This document shows positions 7,744-15,656 of a DNA stretch of 36,124 nucleotides, in pieces (positions within the stretch are counted from its first letter, which is position 1; the number at the start of each line of letters is the position of its first letter). Source of the DNA: Hyphococcus sp. (GTDB lineage Bacteria; Pseudomonadota; Alphaproteobacteria; Caulobacterales; Parvularculaceae); contig JANQJK010000024.1 of the NCBI GenBank assembly GCA_028281665.1, positions 1 to 36,124 of the forward strand, in the 5' to 3' direction. The translations under genes and the position numbers were made by a program. The notes under the pieces were generated by a model. It did no database searches. It was not told where the DNA came from and saw only the letters and a program-made list of their open reading frames with translations.

Positions 7744-8532
7744 GTGAAAAAGAAACGCTTCGAACGCGAACTGAAAGATCTCGAATTCGAACTCGCCAAG
7801 CTACAAGAAAGCGTGCACCGAAACGGCGCGAAAGTCGCCATCATTTTCGAGGGACGCGACGCAGCCGGCAAGGGCGGCGCCATCAAGACCATCATGCGCC
7901 GCATGAACGCCCGCATCTGGCGCATTGTCGCCCTGCCCAAACCGTCCGACCGGGAAACCACGCAGTGGTATTTCGAACGATATGTGGCGCATTTGCCGGC
8001 GGGCGGGGAAATCGTTCTCTTCGACCGCTCCTGGTATAATCGCGCCATCGTCGAACCGGTCATGGGATTTTGCACGCCGGAGGAACACGAAACGTTCATG
8101 CGCGAAGTTCCGCAATTTGAACGCATGCTGATCGATTCCGGCATGATTCTGCTTAAATTCTGGATCCATGTCAGCGCGGAAGAACAGGAGCAGCGTTTTC
8201 AGGACCGCGCATGCGATCCGCGCAAGCGCTGGAAACTGTCGCCGATCGACATTGAGGGGCGGAACCGTTGGGTGGAGGCAACGCGTTACCGCGACAAGAT
8301 GTTCGCGCTCACCCATACGGACGAGGCGCCATGGCTCGTGGTTGACGGCAACGTCAAGGAACGGGCCCGCCTCAACATCATCCGCGCAATCCTCGATCGC
8401 GTGCCCTATGACTATAACGAAAAGGCGTTCGAGCCCGTCACATTGCCGCCGCGGTCGCGCCGGGAAGATCACGACTATGTGGAACCGTCCCTCGACGAGT
8501 TGAACATGATCAAGGACTATTATCCCGATTAG
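7744..8532 (+). CDS. ppk2: polyphosphate kinase 2 (PPK2 family)
   Basis: 262-residue PPK2 enzyme, which transfers phosphate between polyphosphate and nucleotides. The Walker A motif GRDAAGKGG (37-45) and the lid/Walker B region LFDRSWYNR (about 92-100) are intact, as are QWYFERYVAHLP and RDKMFALTHT further on. The length and single PPK2 domain fit the short, class I-type enzymes; whether it prefers ADP, GDP or AMP cannot be read. The start is GTG at 7744, preceded by GGGAGAAGG; the N-terminus from that codon aligns with the usual family start. It is the last gene of the rightward row from 5204 and is convergent with nfeD. Confidence 0.93.
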   Translation: MKKKRFERELKDLEFELAKLQESVHRNGAKVAIIFEGRDAAGKGGAIKTIMRRMNARIWRIVALPKPSDRETTQWYFERYVAHLPAGGEIVLFDRSWYNRAIVEPVMGFCTPEEHETFMREVPQFERMLIDSGMILLKFWIHVSAEEQEQRFQDRACDPRKRWKLSPIDIEGRNRWVEATRYRDKMFALTHTDEAPWLVVDGNVKERARLNIIRAILDRVPYDYNEKAFEPVTLPPRSRREDHDYVEPSLDELNMIKDYYPD

Positions 8533-8561
8533 GCGCCTGCGCCGTTCTGACGCAAGCGCCT
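8531..8561. terminator. hairpin between convergent ppk2 and nfeD
   Basis: AGGCGCCTGCG (8531-8541) and CGCAAGCGCCT (8551-8561) pair over 11 positions with one mismatch around a 9-base loop. It overlaps the ppk2 stop codon and lies 10 bases past the nfeD stop. No long T-run follows on either strand, so it may be a weak or bidirectional terminator, or only an RNA 3'-end structure. Confidence 0.35.
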
Positions 8562-8571
8562 TCCGTTCGCG

Positions 8572-9045
8572 CTATCGGGCCGCCGTCACAAACAGCTTCG
8601 TTCCCTCGGCCCGCGCGACCACCACATTAACGCCGGCCTCGAAATCCTCGCCGCTTTCGCTTTCTGCAAGCCACAGCGTATCGCCGAGGCGCACCTTGCC
8701 GACGCCGTTCACAAAGGTTTCGTCAACAGCGGCGCGGCGGCCGACTTTCTGCGCGCCTCGTTCGTTGAGGAGCCGATGATCTTTCTGGGTTTTGTGAATC
8801 CACGGCTTCACATAACGCGGCGCAACGACCGACAGCGAAATCGTCAACACCGCGAAGGCCAGAAGCTGGCTCTGCCAGAACGCGCCCAGCGGACTGATGG
8901 AAATCAGGCCTGTCGCCGCGGCCGCAATCGCCGGCCAGAGGAAATAGGTGGAGCCCGTCGACAACTCGATAACCAGAAGCGCGACGGCGAACACCCACCA
9001 ATACCAGAACGGCATTGTACTGATGAAATCGATGATGACCTGCAT
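8572..9045 (-). CDS. NfeD family membrane protein
   Basis: 157-residue protein of the short NfeD (YbbJ) type. Three hydrophobic segments (about 12-28, 33-52 and 56-75) include the family's FWYWWVFAVALLVIELST start and a TYFLWPAIAAA loop. A soluble OB-fold C-terminal domain follows (about 95-157) with NGVGKVRLGDTLW and VVVARAEGTKLFV. Short NfeD proteins are paired with SPFH/stomatin proteins in membrane-quality or raft-like complexes. The upstream same-strand neighbour, 68 bases away, is exactly such an SPFH gene, so the two are probably an operon. Confidence 0.92.
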   Translation of the reverse strand: MQVIIDFISTMPFWYWWVFAVALLVIELSTGSTYFLWPAIAAAATGLISISPLGAFWQSQLLAFAVLTISLSVVAPRYVKPWIHKTQKDHRLLNERGAQKVGRRAAVDETFVNGVGKVRLGDTLWLAESESGEDFEAGVNVVVARAEGTKLFVTAAR

Positions 9046-9077
9046 GGCTTTCCCCTTGTTTCCTGTCTCCGCCCATA

Positions 9078-9091
9078 CCCGCCTGCGCGGG
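9078..9091. repeat. REP-like GC palindrome between the SPFH and nfeD genes
   Basis: CCCGC-CTGC-GCGGG forms a 5-base-pair hairpin in the 68-base gap of this operon. Its reverse complement, CCCGCGCAGGCGGG, is identical to the core of the terminator after etfA (14234-14247), including the GCAG loop. Such CCCGC-GCAG-GCGGG elements recur between genes in many alphaproteobacterial genomes; calling it a dispersed repeat here rests on two copies only. Confidence 0.4.
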
Positions 9092-9113
9092 GACGAGCGG
9101 ATGTAAGAGCCCC

Positions 9114-10070
9114 CTACTGCGCTGTCGGCGGCACGGACCCGTTCGGCCGCGCAGGACGTTCCTTACCGAAGGTCTCGCGGGCGATTTCGCCGACGCCGGC
9201 GATGGTGCCGATCAGCGCCGACATATCCGCCGGCAGGATAAGCGTTTTCTGCTGCGGCGAGATCGCGAGCTTTTCAAAGGCTTTCACATAATCCTGCGCA
9301 ACGAAGTAGTTGATGGCCTGAACGTCGCCCGCGGCAATGGCGTCCGAAACCACTTGCGTCGCCTTGGCTTCGGCTTCCGCTTCGCGTTCGCGCGCCTCGG
9401 CGTCGCGGAACGCCGCTTCTTTCCGGCCTTCCGCTTCCAAGACGGTTGATTGTTTCTCCCCCTCGGCCCGCAGAATCGCGGACTGTTTTTCGCCCTCTGC
9501 GGTAAGAATTTCGGCGCGTTTCAGTCGCTCCGCTTTCATCTGGCGGGCCATCGCCTCGGTAATGTCGGCGGGCGGTTCAAGATCCTTGATCTCGACCCGC
9601 GTTACCTTGATGCCCCAGGGCTGCGTCGCCGCATCGATAACGCGCAACAGCCGTTCGTTGATGTCGTCGCGGTTCGAGAGCACCTCGTCGAGATCCAGCG
9701 AACCGATCACGGTACGGATGTTCGTCATGGAAAGGTTCGAGATTGCGCGGGTCAGGTTGTGCACTTCATAGGCGGCCGCGGCGGCGTCCATCACCTGGAT
9801 AAAGGCGACGGCGTCTGTCGTGACCTGCGCATTATCGCGGGTGATGACTTCCTGCGCCGGAATATCGAGCACCTGTTCCATCATGTTCATCCTCTGCCCG
9901 ATGCGGTCGACAAACGGCGTGATGAGATGAAGTCCCGGCTTGATGGTCTTGGTGTAGCGCCCGAAGCGCTCGACGGTGAATTCGTAGCCCTGTCCGACCA
10001 CCTTGACCGCCGAAAACATGATGAAAAGCGCAAGGACGACGAGCCCCGCAAGGAATAATTCCAGCCCCAT
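9114..10070 (-). CDS. SPFH/stomatin-like membrane protease regulator (QmcA-like)
   Basis: 318-residue protein with an N-terminal membrane anchor (about 3-22), an SPFH/band-7 domain (about 25-210) and a charged Ala/Glu coiled-coil tail. Typical segments are VERFGRYTKTIKPGLHLI, the RDNAQVTTDAVAF strand, AISNLSMTNIRTVIG, and repeated AEGEKQSAILRAEGEKQ-type heptads. The C-terminus has KLAISPQQKTLILPADMS. QmcA/stomatin proteins form large rings in the inner membrane and modulate membrane proteases. I chose the ATG at 10070 because GGGAG lies just upstream and the protein starts at the anchor; upstream in-frame codons give an Arg-rich extension unlike the family. It is followed by nfeD, the classic pair. 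Confidence 0.93.
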   Translation of the reverse strand: MGLELFLAGLVVLALFIMFSAVKVVGQGYEFTVERFGRYTKTIKPGLHLITPFVDRIGQRMNMMEQVLDIPAQEVITRDNAQVTTDAVAFIQVMDAAAAAYEVHNLTRAISNLSMTNIRTVIGSLDLDEVLSNRDDINERLLRVIDAATQPWGIKVTRVEIKDLEPPADITEAMARQMKAERLKRAEILTAEGEKQSAILRAEGEKQSTVLEAEGRKEAAFRDAEAREREAEAEAKATQVVSDAIAAGDVQAINYFVAQDYVKAFEKLAISPQQKTLILPADMSALIGTIAGVGEIARETFGKERPARPNGSVPPTAQ

Positions 10071-10271
10071 TTTATCTCCCTTCTGTTCCGGTCCCTCATC
10101 TAGATTGTGACGGAAATCGGGCGCCGCCAGTCTTGAAAACTCGATTTTTCTCACTAGCTCATTGAATTTCAGGGATTTTTCCCGTTTTCGGCATCTCCTG
10201 GACGACCGGCCGCGTGACGCGCGGCGGCGCGGGACGCCTTTTTTCGGCAAAGCGGCCACAAAAGGCCTACC

Positions 10272-10293
10272 GAGTCAGTTAACCCCGCGTTAA
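10272..10293 (+). promoter_or_regulatory. perfect CtrA box beside a GANTC (CcrM) site
   Basis: TTAA (10279-10282), seven bases CCCCGCG, TTAA (10290-10293) match the full CtrA consensus TTAA-N7-TTAA exactly. GAGTC, a CcrM methylation site (GANTC), lies at 10272-10276, two bases upstream. The pair ends 10 bases before the ATG of the secreted protein gene at 10304. That is so close that binding would more likely block or overlap the promoter, unless translation starts at one of the later ATGs (10325, 10331). Chance occurrence of a full box in 36 kb of such GC-rich DNA is small by base composition. Confidence 0.6.
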
Positions 10294-10303
10294 ATTCACA
10301 TGC

Positions 10304-12025
10304 ATGGGGTATGTCGCGTTTAAAATGGCCATGATCGCCGCCGCCATTTGGGCGGCGCTTTTATGCGCGCCGGCGTCAGCCCAGGGCAAAATCCCGCCGG
10401 CGGTCAACACCGGCAAGGCCTGGGAAGTCTTCAAGGAGAGCTGGAGCGCGGAGGACGAGGCCGGTTACGGCGCGTTCGTGCAGATGATCGGCCGCTCCAA
10501 GTGCACCTCCCTTGAGTCCTGCCTCAAATCGGACGCCAACCCCTACCGGTCGTCGGTCGATCCGACCCTGCGCGGCGACTGCGCCGACATGGCTTATGTG
10601 TTGCGCGCCTATTACGCCTGGAAAAACGGCCTGCCCTTTTCCTATCAAAAATCCATGGCCCTCGCCGCGACGCGCCATGAGGACATTCGCTATTCAACCA
10701 GGGGCAATGTCGTCGCCGAACGCCGGCAGATTTTGAATTCCGTCGCCGATGCGCGGCCGTTTCTTCGCCGCATCGGGTGGGAAGTCTCAACCGCCATGTT
10801 TCGCACCCATCCGGTTACCGGGGGCGGGCGCGGCCATGACGACTTCTATCCGGTCAAAATCAGCCGCGAGACCGTGCGTCCCGGCGTCATCGCCTATGAT
10901 ATTTTCGGCCATGTGGGGATCGTTTACGACGTGCTCGATGATGGCCGCGTCATGGTGGTCGCCTCGCATCCCGACAATTCCGTATCGCGCTCCACATACG
11001 GGCCGAACTTCATGCGTTCCCAGCCGGCGCTTGGGGCGGGCCTGAAAGCCTGGCGCCCGATCCGGGTCGAGGGCGCGGAACGCTCCGCAGACGGATCGCT
11101 TCAGGGCGGCAAATTGCGCGCGACCGCCAATGACGCGCTGCCGGGCTTTTCCATGGAGCAGTATCTCGGCAATGTGCCGGCTTCTTCCGGCGTCTGGCAT
11201 GAGGGTGCCTTCCGCTATCAGGACCGCACGCTCAGATATTACGACTATGTGCGCCGCGTTCTCGCCGCGCCGGACTTCGCCTATGATCCGGTCGCAGAGC
11301 TTCGCTACGGTCTTCAGACGATCTGTTCAGCCATCAAGACGCGCAAGGTTGCTGTCGACAAAGCGGTGCGGGCGCGTATTCACCTGAAGCCCCACCCTGA
11401 AAAACTGCCGCCCAACATTTACGGCGCCTATGGGGAGTGGGAGGAGTATTCCACGCCATCGCGAGACGCGCGCCTCAAGGTCAGCTTCATCGAGCTGCGC
11501 CGGGACGTGCAGCGCCTGGTTGAGGATGTTGAGGCAGGCGATCCGGGCGTTTCCTACAACGGGACAAACATTGCGGAGGATCTGACCCGCGCCTTTGAGG
11601 AAGAAAAAGAAGCCTGCACATTCACCTATTGGCGTTCGGACAAGACGCGCATGCAGCTTAACCTCGCCCATGTGATGGACCGATTGTTTGAACTGTCTTT
11701 CAATCCTTATCATTGCCCGGAACGGCGCTGGGGGGCGCAGGGGACGGAACTTGCAACGTGTACGGACGATAAGACAAAAACGCAATGGCACAACGCGCTT
11801 CGGTTTTTGCGTTATCAGGCCGAGCGGACTTACGACGTCCGCATGGACTTCGCGCTGAACGAATTGCAGCCGCCCATGGCGGCGGCGCCCGAAGAGGGCG
11901 GGCTCGGCGTCGAAGCGCCGGCGGACGCCGATATCCGCGCCTATCTGAACCGCCTCAACGGCGTCGTCACCGCGAGCGCCGAGGGCGCGCCCGCGCTGCT
12001 TCCGGTCGATTACGCCGGGGAGTAG
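10304..12025 (+). CDS. secreted protein with papain/NlpC-like Cys-His motifs, function unknown
   Basis: 573-residue protein with a signal peptide (hydrophobic about 8-21, probable cleavage after ASA at 26). I do not recognise a named family. Two motifs suggest a papain-fold cysteine peptidase or amidase: RGDCADMAYVLRAYYAW with Cys93 at the start of a predicted helix, and PGVIAYDIFGHVGIVYDV with His203 on a strand, followed by VMVVASHPDN. The latter resembles the His strand of NlpC/P60 and CHAP cell-wall hydrolases. Residues 210-573 have no recognisable domain and carry four more cysteines in the second half (ICSA, KEACTF, YHCPE, ATCTDD), perhaps disulfide-bonded in the periplasm. The start is uncertain: ATG at 10304 lacks a clear ribosome site, and 10325 or 10331 would also leave a signal peptide. 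A CtrA box and GANTC lie just upstream. Confidence 0.75.
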   Translation: MGYVAFKMAMIAAAIWAALLCAPASAQGKIPPAVNTGKAWEVFKESWSAEDEAGYGAFVQMIGRSKCTSLESCLKSDANPYRSSVDPTLRGDCADMAYVLRAYYAWKNGLPFSYQKSMALAATRHEDIRYSTRGNVVAERRQILNSVADARPFLRRIGWEVSTAMFRTHPVTGGGRGHDDFYPVKISRETVRPGVIAYDIFGHVGIVYDVLDDGRVMVVASHPDNSVSRSTYGPNFMRSQPALGAGLKAWRPIRVEGAERSADGSLQGGKLRATANDALPGFSMEQYLGNVPASSGVWHEGAFRYQDRTLRYYDYVRRVLAAPDFAYDPVAELRYGLQTICSAIKTRKVAVDKAVRARIHLKPHPEKLPPNIYGAYGEWEEYSTPSRDARLKVSFIELRRDVQRLVEDVEAGDPGVSYNGTNIAEDLTRAFEEEKEACTFTYWRSDKTRMQLNLAHVMDRLFELSFNPYHCPERRWGAQGTELATCTDDKTKTQWHNALRFLRYQAERTYDVRMDFALNELQPPMAAAPEEGGLGVEAPADADIRAYLNRLNGVVTASAEGAPALLPVDYAGE

Positions 12026-12151
12026 CGGGCAAATGGCGACCCACCGGCGCCGCGCGACCGAGTGTCGCGATCTGCAACAGCGCCCGCGCCGTATAAATGT
12101 CTGGCGGCGCGGGGAGAGAGCGCCCATATTGCCCGCCAAAGGAACGACATC

Positions 12152-12358
12152 ATGAGCAGCTTCTTATTCTTTCTCATCCCTATCGGGCTTTTCGCGACAC
12201 TCGCCATTCTCGGCGTCGGCATTTACTCCCTCGCCAAGGGCGGCGCCTTCGCCAAGGAAAACTCAAACAAGCTGATGCGGCTCCGCGTCTTAGCCCAGGC
12301 GATCACCATCGCGGTGATGTTCCTGTTTCTCTTCCTGATCGGTCTGGGACCGTCCTGA
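12152..12358 (+). CDS. HIG1-like twin transmembrane protein
   Basis: 68-residue inner-membrane protein with two hydrophobic helices (about 4-27 and 48-66) joined by a basic loop containing SLAKGGAFAKENSNKLMRLRV. The NKLMRLRVLAQ segment is characteristic of the bacterial twin-TM/HIG1 group, related to the mitochondrial HIG1 factors that associate with cytochrome oxidase. A respiratory role here is inference from that relation. AAAGGA precedes the ATG at 12152. A TATAAA at 12092-12097 could be a -10 element. The gene is 126 bases after the secreted-protein gene and 165 before etfB. Confidence 0.8.
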   Translation: MSSFLFFLIPIGLFATLAILGVGIYSLAKGGAFAKENSNKLMRLRVLAQAITIAVMFLFLFLIGLGPS

Positions 12359-12523
12359 CCGGCGATCCCGCCGCCCCGTCGACGCCGAACTAGGCGCCCA
12401 TTCCAATAATCTGATCCGCGGCGCCCAAGCGCATTGATGCCCCTTGACCCCGCGTCTATGGTGCGCTGCGAAATTCAAGAGGCGGCCGCCCCCGCCGCCC
12501 ATTCACCCGCCAGGAGAAGCGCA

Positions 12524-13273
12524 ATGAAGATCCTTGTGCCCGTCAAGCGCGTGATCGATTACAACGTCAAGGTCCGCGTCAAATCCGACGAGACCGGCGT
12601 CGATCTCGCGAATGTCAAAATGAGCATGAACCCGTTTGACGAGATCGCCGTCGAAGAAGCGATCCGGCTGAAAGAGGCCGGCGCCGCGGAAGAGATCGTC
12701 GCCGTCTCCATCGGCCCGGAAAAGGCCCAGGACCAGATCCGCCAGGCGCTCGCCATGGGCGCAGACCGCGGGCTGTTGATCAAGACGGATGACGTCATCG
12801 AACCGCTCGGCGTCGCAAAGCTCTTGCGAAAGGTCGTCGAAGAGGAAAACCCCGAGCTTGTCATTCTCGGCAAGCAGGCGATCGACGACGATTCGAACCA
12901 GACCGGCCAGATGCTTGCAGCGCTGCTCGACTGGCCGCAAGGCACGTTCGCTTCGAAGGTGGAGAAATCCGACGGCTCGCTCAACGTCACGCGCGAGATC
13001 GACGGCGGCCTGCAAACGATCAAGATCAACCTGCCGGCAGTTGTGACGACGGATCTGCGCCTCAACGAACCGCGCTACGCGTCGCTGCCGAACATCATGA
13101 AGGCGAAGAAGAAGCCGCTCGATGTGAAGGAAGTCAGCGACTATGGCGTGGATATCGCGCCGCGCCTTGAAGTCGTGAAAGTCACCGAACCGCCCAGGCG
13201 CGAGGCCGGCGTCAAGGTCGAAAGCGTTGAGGAACTCGTCGAGAAACTGAAAAACGAAGCGGGAGTAATCTAA
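12524..13273 (+). CDS. etfB: electron transfer flavoprotein subunit beta
   Basis: 249-residue EtfB, the usual length. It starts [16 protein letters not shown] and contains the family motifs [43 protein letters not shown] and, near the end, [19 protein letters not shown]. EtfB binds AMP and, with EtfA, carries electrons from acyl-CoA and other dehydrogenases to ETF-ubiquinone oxidoreductase. The ATG at 12524 has AGGAGAAG upstream; an earlier in-frame ATG at 12434 gives a non-family extension. Its stop overlaps the etfA start by one base (TAATG), indicating translational coupling. Confidence 0.97.
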   Translation: MKILVPVKRVIDYNVKVRVKSDETGVDLANVKMSMNPFDEIAVEEAIRLKEAGAAEEIVAVSIGPEKAQDQIRQALAMGADRGLLIKTDDVIEPLGVAKLLRKVVEEENPELVILGKQAIDDDSNQTGQMLAALLDWPQGTFASKVEKSDGSLNVTREIDGGLQTIKINLPAVVTTDLRLNEPRYASLPNIMKAKKKPLDVKEVSDYGVDIAPRLEVVKVTEPPRREAGVKVESVEELVEKLKNEAGVI

Positions 13274-14205
13274 TGGCTGTACTGGTTGTCGCCGATGTCC
13301 ACGGCAGTTCGATTGATGACTCCACGCATAAGACAGTGACCGCCGCGCTGGCGATTGGCGGCGATGTCGACATTCTGGTCGCCGGCGAAAACGCCGGCGA
13401 CGCAGCCGCGGCGGCGGCGAAAATTTCCGGCGTCCGGAAAGTGCTGCATGCGGACGATGCGGCCTACGCCAACCGCCTCGCCGAACCCTTCGCCGACCTC
13501 ATCGTCAACGTCGCCGGCGATTATGACGCGATTATGAAAGCCGCCGCGACAACGGGCAAGAATGTCATGCCCCGGGTCGCGGCAAAACTCGACGTGATGC
13601 AGATTTCCGAGATCGTCTCGGTCGACGCGCCGGACACGTTCACGCGCCCCATCTATGCGGGCAACGCCATGCAGACGGTGAAATCAAAAGATCCAAAGAA
13701 AGTCATCACCGTCCGCGCCACCTCATTCAAGGCCGCCGAAGAAGGCGGTTCCGCAAGCGTTGAAACGATCGGCGCGGCGGACAATCCGGGCCTTTCGGAA
13801 TTCGTTGAAGAAAACCTCACCAAATCGGACCGGCCGGAACTTTCCGGCGCAAAGATCGTCGTTTCCGGCGGACGGGCGCTTGGCTCGTCGGACGCCTTTG
13901 AAGAATATATCTTTCCGCTCGCCGACAAGCTCGGCGCCGCGGTAGGCGCATCCCGCGCCGCCGTCGATGCGGGCTATGTCCCCAATGACTATCAGGTCGG
14001 CCAGACCGGCAAGGTCGTCGCCCCCGAGCTTTACATCGCCATCGGCATCTCCGGCGCCATCCAGCACCTCGCCGGCATGAAAGATTCCAAAGTCATCGTC
14101 GCCATCAACAAGGACGAGGAAGCGCCGATCTTCCAGGTCGCCGATTACGGCCTCGTCGCCGACCTCTTCAAGGCAGTGCCGGAACTGACCGGCGCGCTCG
14201 GATAG
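13273..14205 (+). CDS. etfA: electron transfer flavoprotein subunit alpha
   Basis: 310-residue EtfA. The N-terminal domain pairs with EtfB; the C-terminal FAD domain shows [50 protein letters not shown] and [15 protein letters not shown]. The conserved ending [18 protein letters not shown] is present. Together with EtfB it shuttles electrons from flavin dehydrogenases to the quinone pool. Its start codon overlaps the etfB stop. An intrinsic terminator follows 26 bases after the stop, so the etfBA unit ends here and the next gene needs its own promoter. Confidence 0.97.
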   Translation: MAVLVVADVHGSSIDDSTHKTVTAALAIGGDVDILVAGENAGDAAAAAAKISGVRKVLHADDAAYANRLAEPFADLIVNVAGDYDAIMKAAATTGKNVMPRVAAKLDVMQISEIVSVDAPDTFTRPIYAGNAMQTVKSKDPKKVITVRATSFKAAEEGGSASVETIGAADNPGLSEFVEENLTKSDRPELSGAKIVVSGGRALGSSDAFEEYIFPLADKLGAAVGASRAAVDAGYVPNDYQVGQTGKVVAPELYIAIGISGAIQHLAGMKDSKVIVAINKDEEAPIFQVADYGLVADLFKAVPELTGALG

Positions 14206-14224
14206 CAACGGCTAGGGCGACGTC

Positions 14225-14256
14225 AAAAAAGGCCCCGCGCAGGCGGGGCTTTTTTG
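14225..14256 (+). terminator. intrinsic terminator after etfA
   Basis: GCCCCGC (14232-14238), loop GCAG, GCGGGGC (14243-14249) form a 7-base-pair stem followed by TTTTTTT, and preceded by AAAAAA. The A-run gives a matching T-run on the other strand, so it could work in both directions. The stem core is the same 14-base palindrome found at 9078-9091. Confidence 0.9.
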
Positions 14257-14407
14257 TTGCTCCGCAGGCGCGGGCAGGAAAGCGTCGGCGCCGACGGGAT
14301 GGGCGGCGATATCATCGTTAGATACGCTCGGCCATCCGCAACGCGATATTGCATTGCAACAAAAATGGCGCCTATCATTGCGGCAACGATCCGAGGAAGT
14401 TCGAAAA

Positions 14408-15286
14408 ATGGCGGAAATTCAACAGATCGGCGTTATCGGCGCCGGGCAGATGGGCAACGGCATCGCCCACGTCTTCGGCGCGGCGGGCTGTGACGTCTTC
14501 CTGAACGACATCGATGAGGCGCGGATTGCCGCGGCGCTGGAAACGGTGGAGAAAAACCTGTCGCGTCAGGTTTCCAGGGGCGACCTCGCCCCGGAGGACG
14601 CTGCGGACGCCCTCGCCCGCATCAAGCCGACCCCCGCCTTGTCCGGGCTCGCCGATTGCGACCTCATTATTGAGTCCGCAAGCGAGATATTCGACCTCAA
14701 GAAAGAAATTTTCGAAGCCCTCATAAAAGTTGCAAAGCCCGAAGCGATCATGGCGTCGAACACGTCGTCCATGTCGATTACCGCGCTGGCCGCGGCGACC
14801 GACCGGCCGGAGCGCTTTATCGGCATTCATTTTATGAACCCGGCGCCGGTCATGCGTCTCGTGGAAGTGATCCGCGGCATCGCCACGTCTAAGGAAACTT
14901 TCGACGCAACGAAGGCGGTGATCGAACGGCTCGGCAAGACCATGGCGGTGTCGGAGGACTTCCCGGCCTTCATCGTCAACCGCGTGTTGATGCCCATGAT
15001 CAATGAGGCGATCTACACGCTTTACGAAGGCGTCGGGTCCGTTGAAGCGATCGATACGGGCCTGAAGCTCGGCGCCAATCATCCGATGGGCCCGCTTGCC
15101 CTCGCTGACTTTGTCGGCCTCGATACATGTCTTGCGATTATGCAGGTGCTTTATGAAGGGCTCGCGGATTCGAAATATCGGCCCTGCCCGCTCCTCGTAA
15201 AATACGTCGAAGCCGGCTGGCTTGGCCGCAAGACCGGGCGCGGTTTTTACGACTATTCCGGCGAAACGCCCGCCCCGACCCGTTGA
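14408..15286 (+). CDS. hbd: 3-hydroxybutyryl-CoA dehydrogenase
   Basis: 292-residue NAD(P)-dependent enzyme interconverting 3-hydroxybutyryl-CoA and acetoacetyl-CoA, of the short single-function type. The Rossmann motif [13 protein letters not shown] is at the N-terminus, [10 protein letters not shown] and the catalytic-His stretch [11 protein letters not shown] lie mid-protein, and the C-terminal domain has [18 protein letters not shown] and [18 protein letters not shown]. The ATG at 14408 has GAGGAAG about ten bases upstream, whereas the upstream in-frame ATG at 14354 lacks one. It follows etfBA after a terminator. Together these genes fit fatty-acid, butanoate or polyhydroxybutyrate metabolism; which one cannot be told. 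Confidence 0.95.
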   Translation: MAEIQQIGVIGAGQMGNGIAHVFGAAGCDVFLNDIDEARIAAALETVEKNLSRQVSRGDLAPEDAADALARIKPTPALSGLADCDLIIESASEIFDLKKEIFEALIKVAKPEAIMASNTSSMSITALAAATDRPERFIGIHFMNPAPVMRLVEVIRGIATSKETFDATKAVIERLGKTMAVSEDFPAFIVNRVLMPMINEAIYTLYEGVGSVEAIDTGLKLGANHPMGPLALADFVGLDTCLAIMQVLYEGLADSKYRPCPLLVKYVEAGWLGRKTGRGFYDYSGETPAPTR

Positions 15287-15381
15287 CAAGACGCGTGAGC
15301 CGCAGCGATTGCCACGGGTCTAAAGACTTGATCTAATTCTCCTTTGGCGCCGCTGGCGCGCCGACAAACGGAGGATCACAT

Positions 15382-15585
15382 ATGACCGTCGCACGGGTCA
15401 CAGAAATTATCTGCGGATCAAAAAAGAGCTTTCACGACGCCATTGAAAGCGGCATTGAGCGCGCCAACAAAACCTTGTCGAATGTGGAAGGCGCCTGGGT
15501 GAAGGACCAGTCGCTCATCCTCGATAACGGCAAGATCAAGGAATACCGCGTGATCCTGAAAATCACGTTTGTCCTGAAAGACTGA
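15382..15585 (+). CDS. dodecin flavin-binding protein
   Basis: 67-residue dodecin. The full family pattern is visible: MTVARVTEIICGSKKSF, AIESGIERANKTLSNVEGA and EYRVILKITFVLKD. Dodecins assemble into hollow dodecamers that bind and buffer riboflavin or FMN (or CoA in some members). The Trp in GAWVKDQ matches the position that stacks on the isoalloxazine ring. AACGGAGG precedes the ATG at 15382, a very strong ribosome site consistent with high expression. It lies 95 bases after the hydroxybutyryl-CoA dehydrogenase gene and is convergent with the lipoprotein gene at 15657. Confidence 0.95.
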   Translation: MTVARVTEIICGSKKSFHDAIESGIERANKTLSNVEGAWVKDQSLILDNGKIKEYRVILKITFVLKD

Positions 15586-15593
15586 TCCGCCAG

Positions 15594-15635
15594 ACAAAAA
15601 AGGCCGCCCGGGGTTATGCTCCCCATGGGCGGCTT
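15594..15635 (-). terminator. intrinsic terminator between dodecin and the lipoprotein gene
   Basis: GCCGCCC (15603-15609) plus GGGG pairs across a 7-base loop with CCCC plus GGGCGGC (15627-15633), with an AT bulge. On the minus strand the stem is followed by CCTTTTTTTGTC, a good T-run, so it should terminate the minus-strand lipoprotein gene. On the plus strand only a weak T-rich tail follows, so termination after dodecin may be less efficient. Confidence 0.75.
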
Positions 15636-15656
15636 ATGTTCTTTGTACGGATTTTT

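Noticed and set aside
15283-15288. TTGACA resembling a -35 box before dodecin
   Set aside because: It overlaps the hydroxybutyryl-CoA dehydrogenase stop codon and no acceptable -10 lies 16-18 bases downstream.
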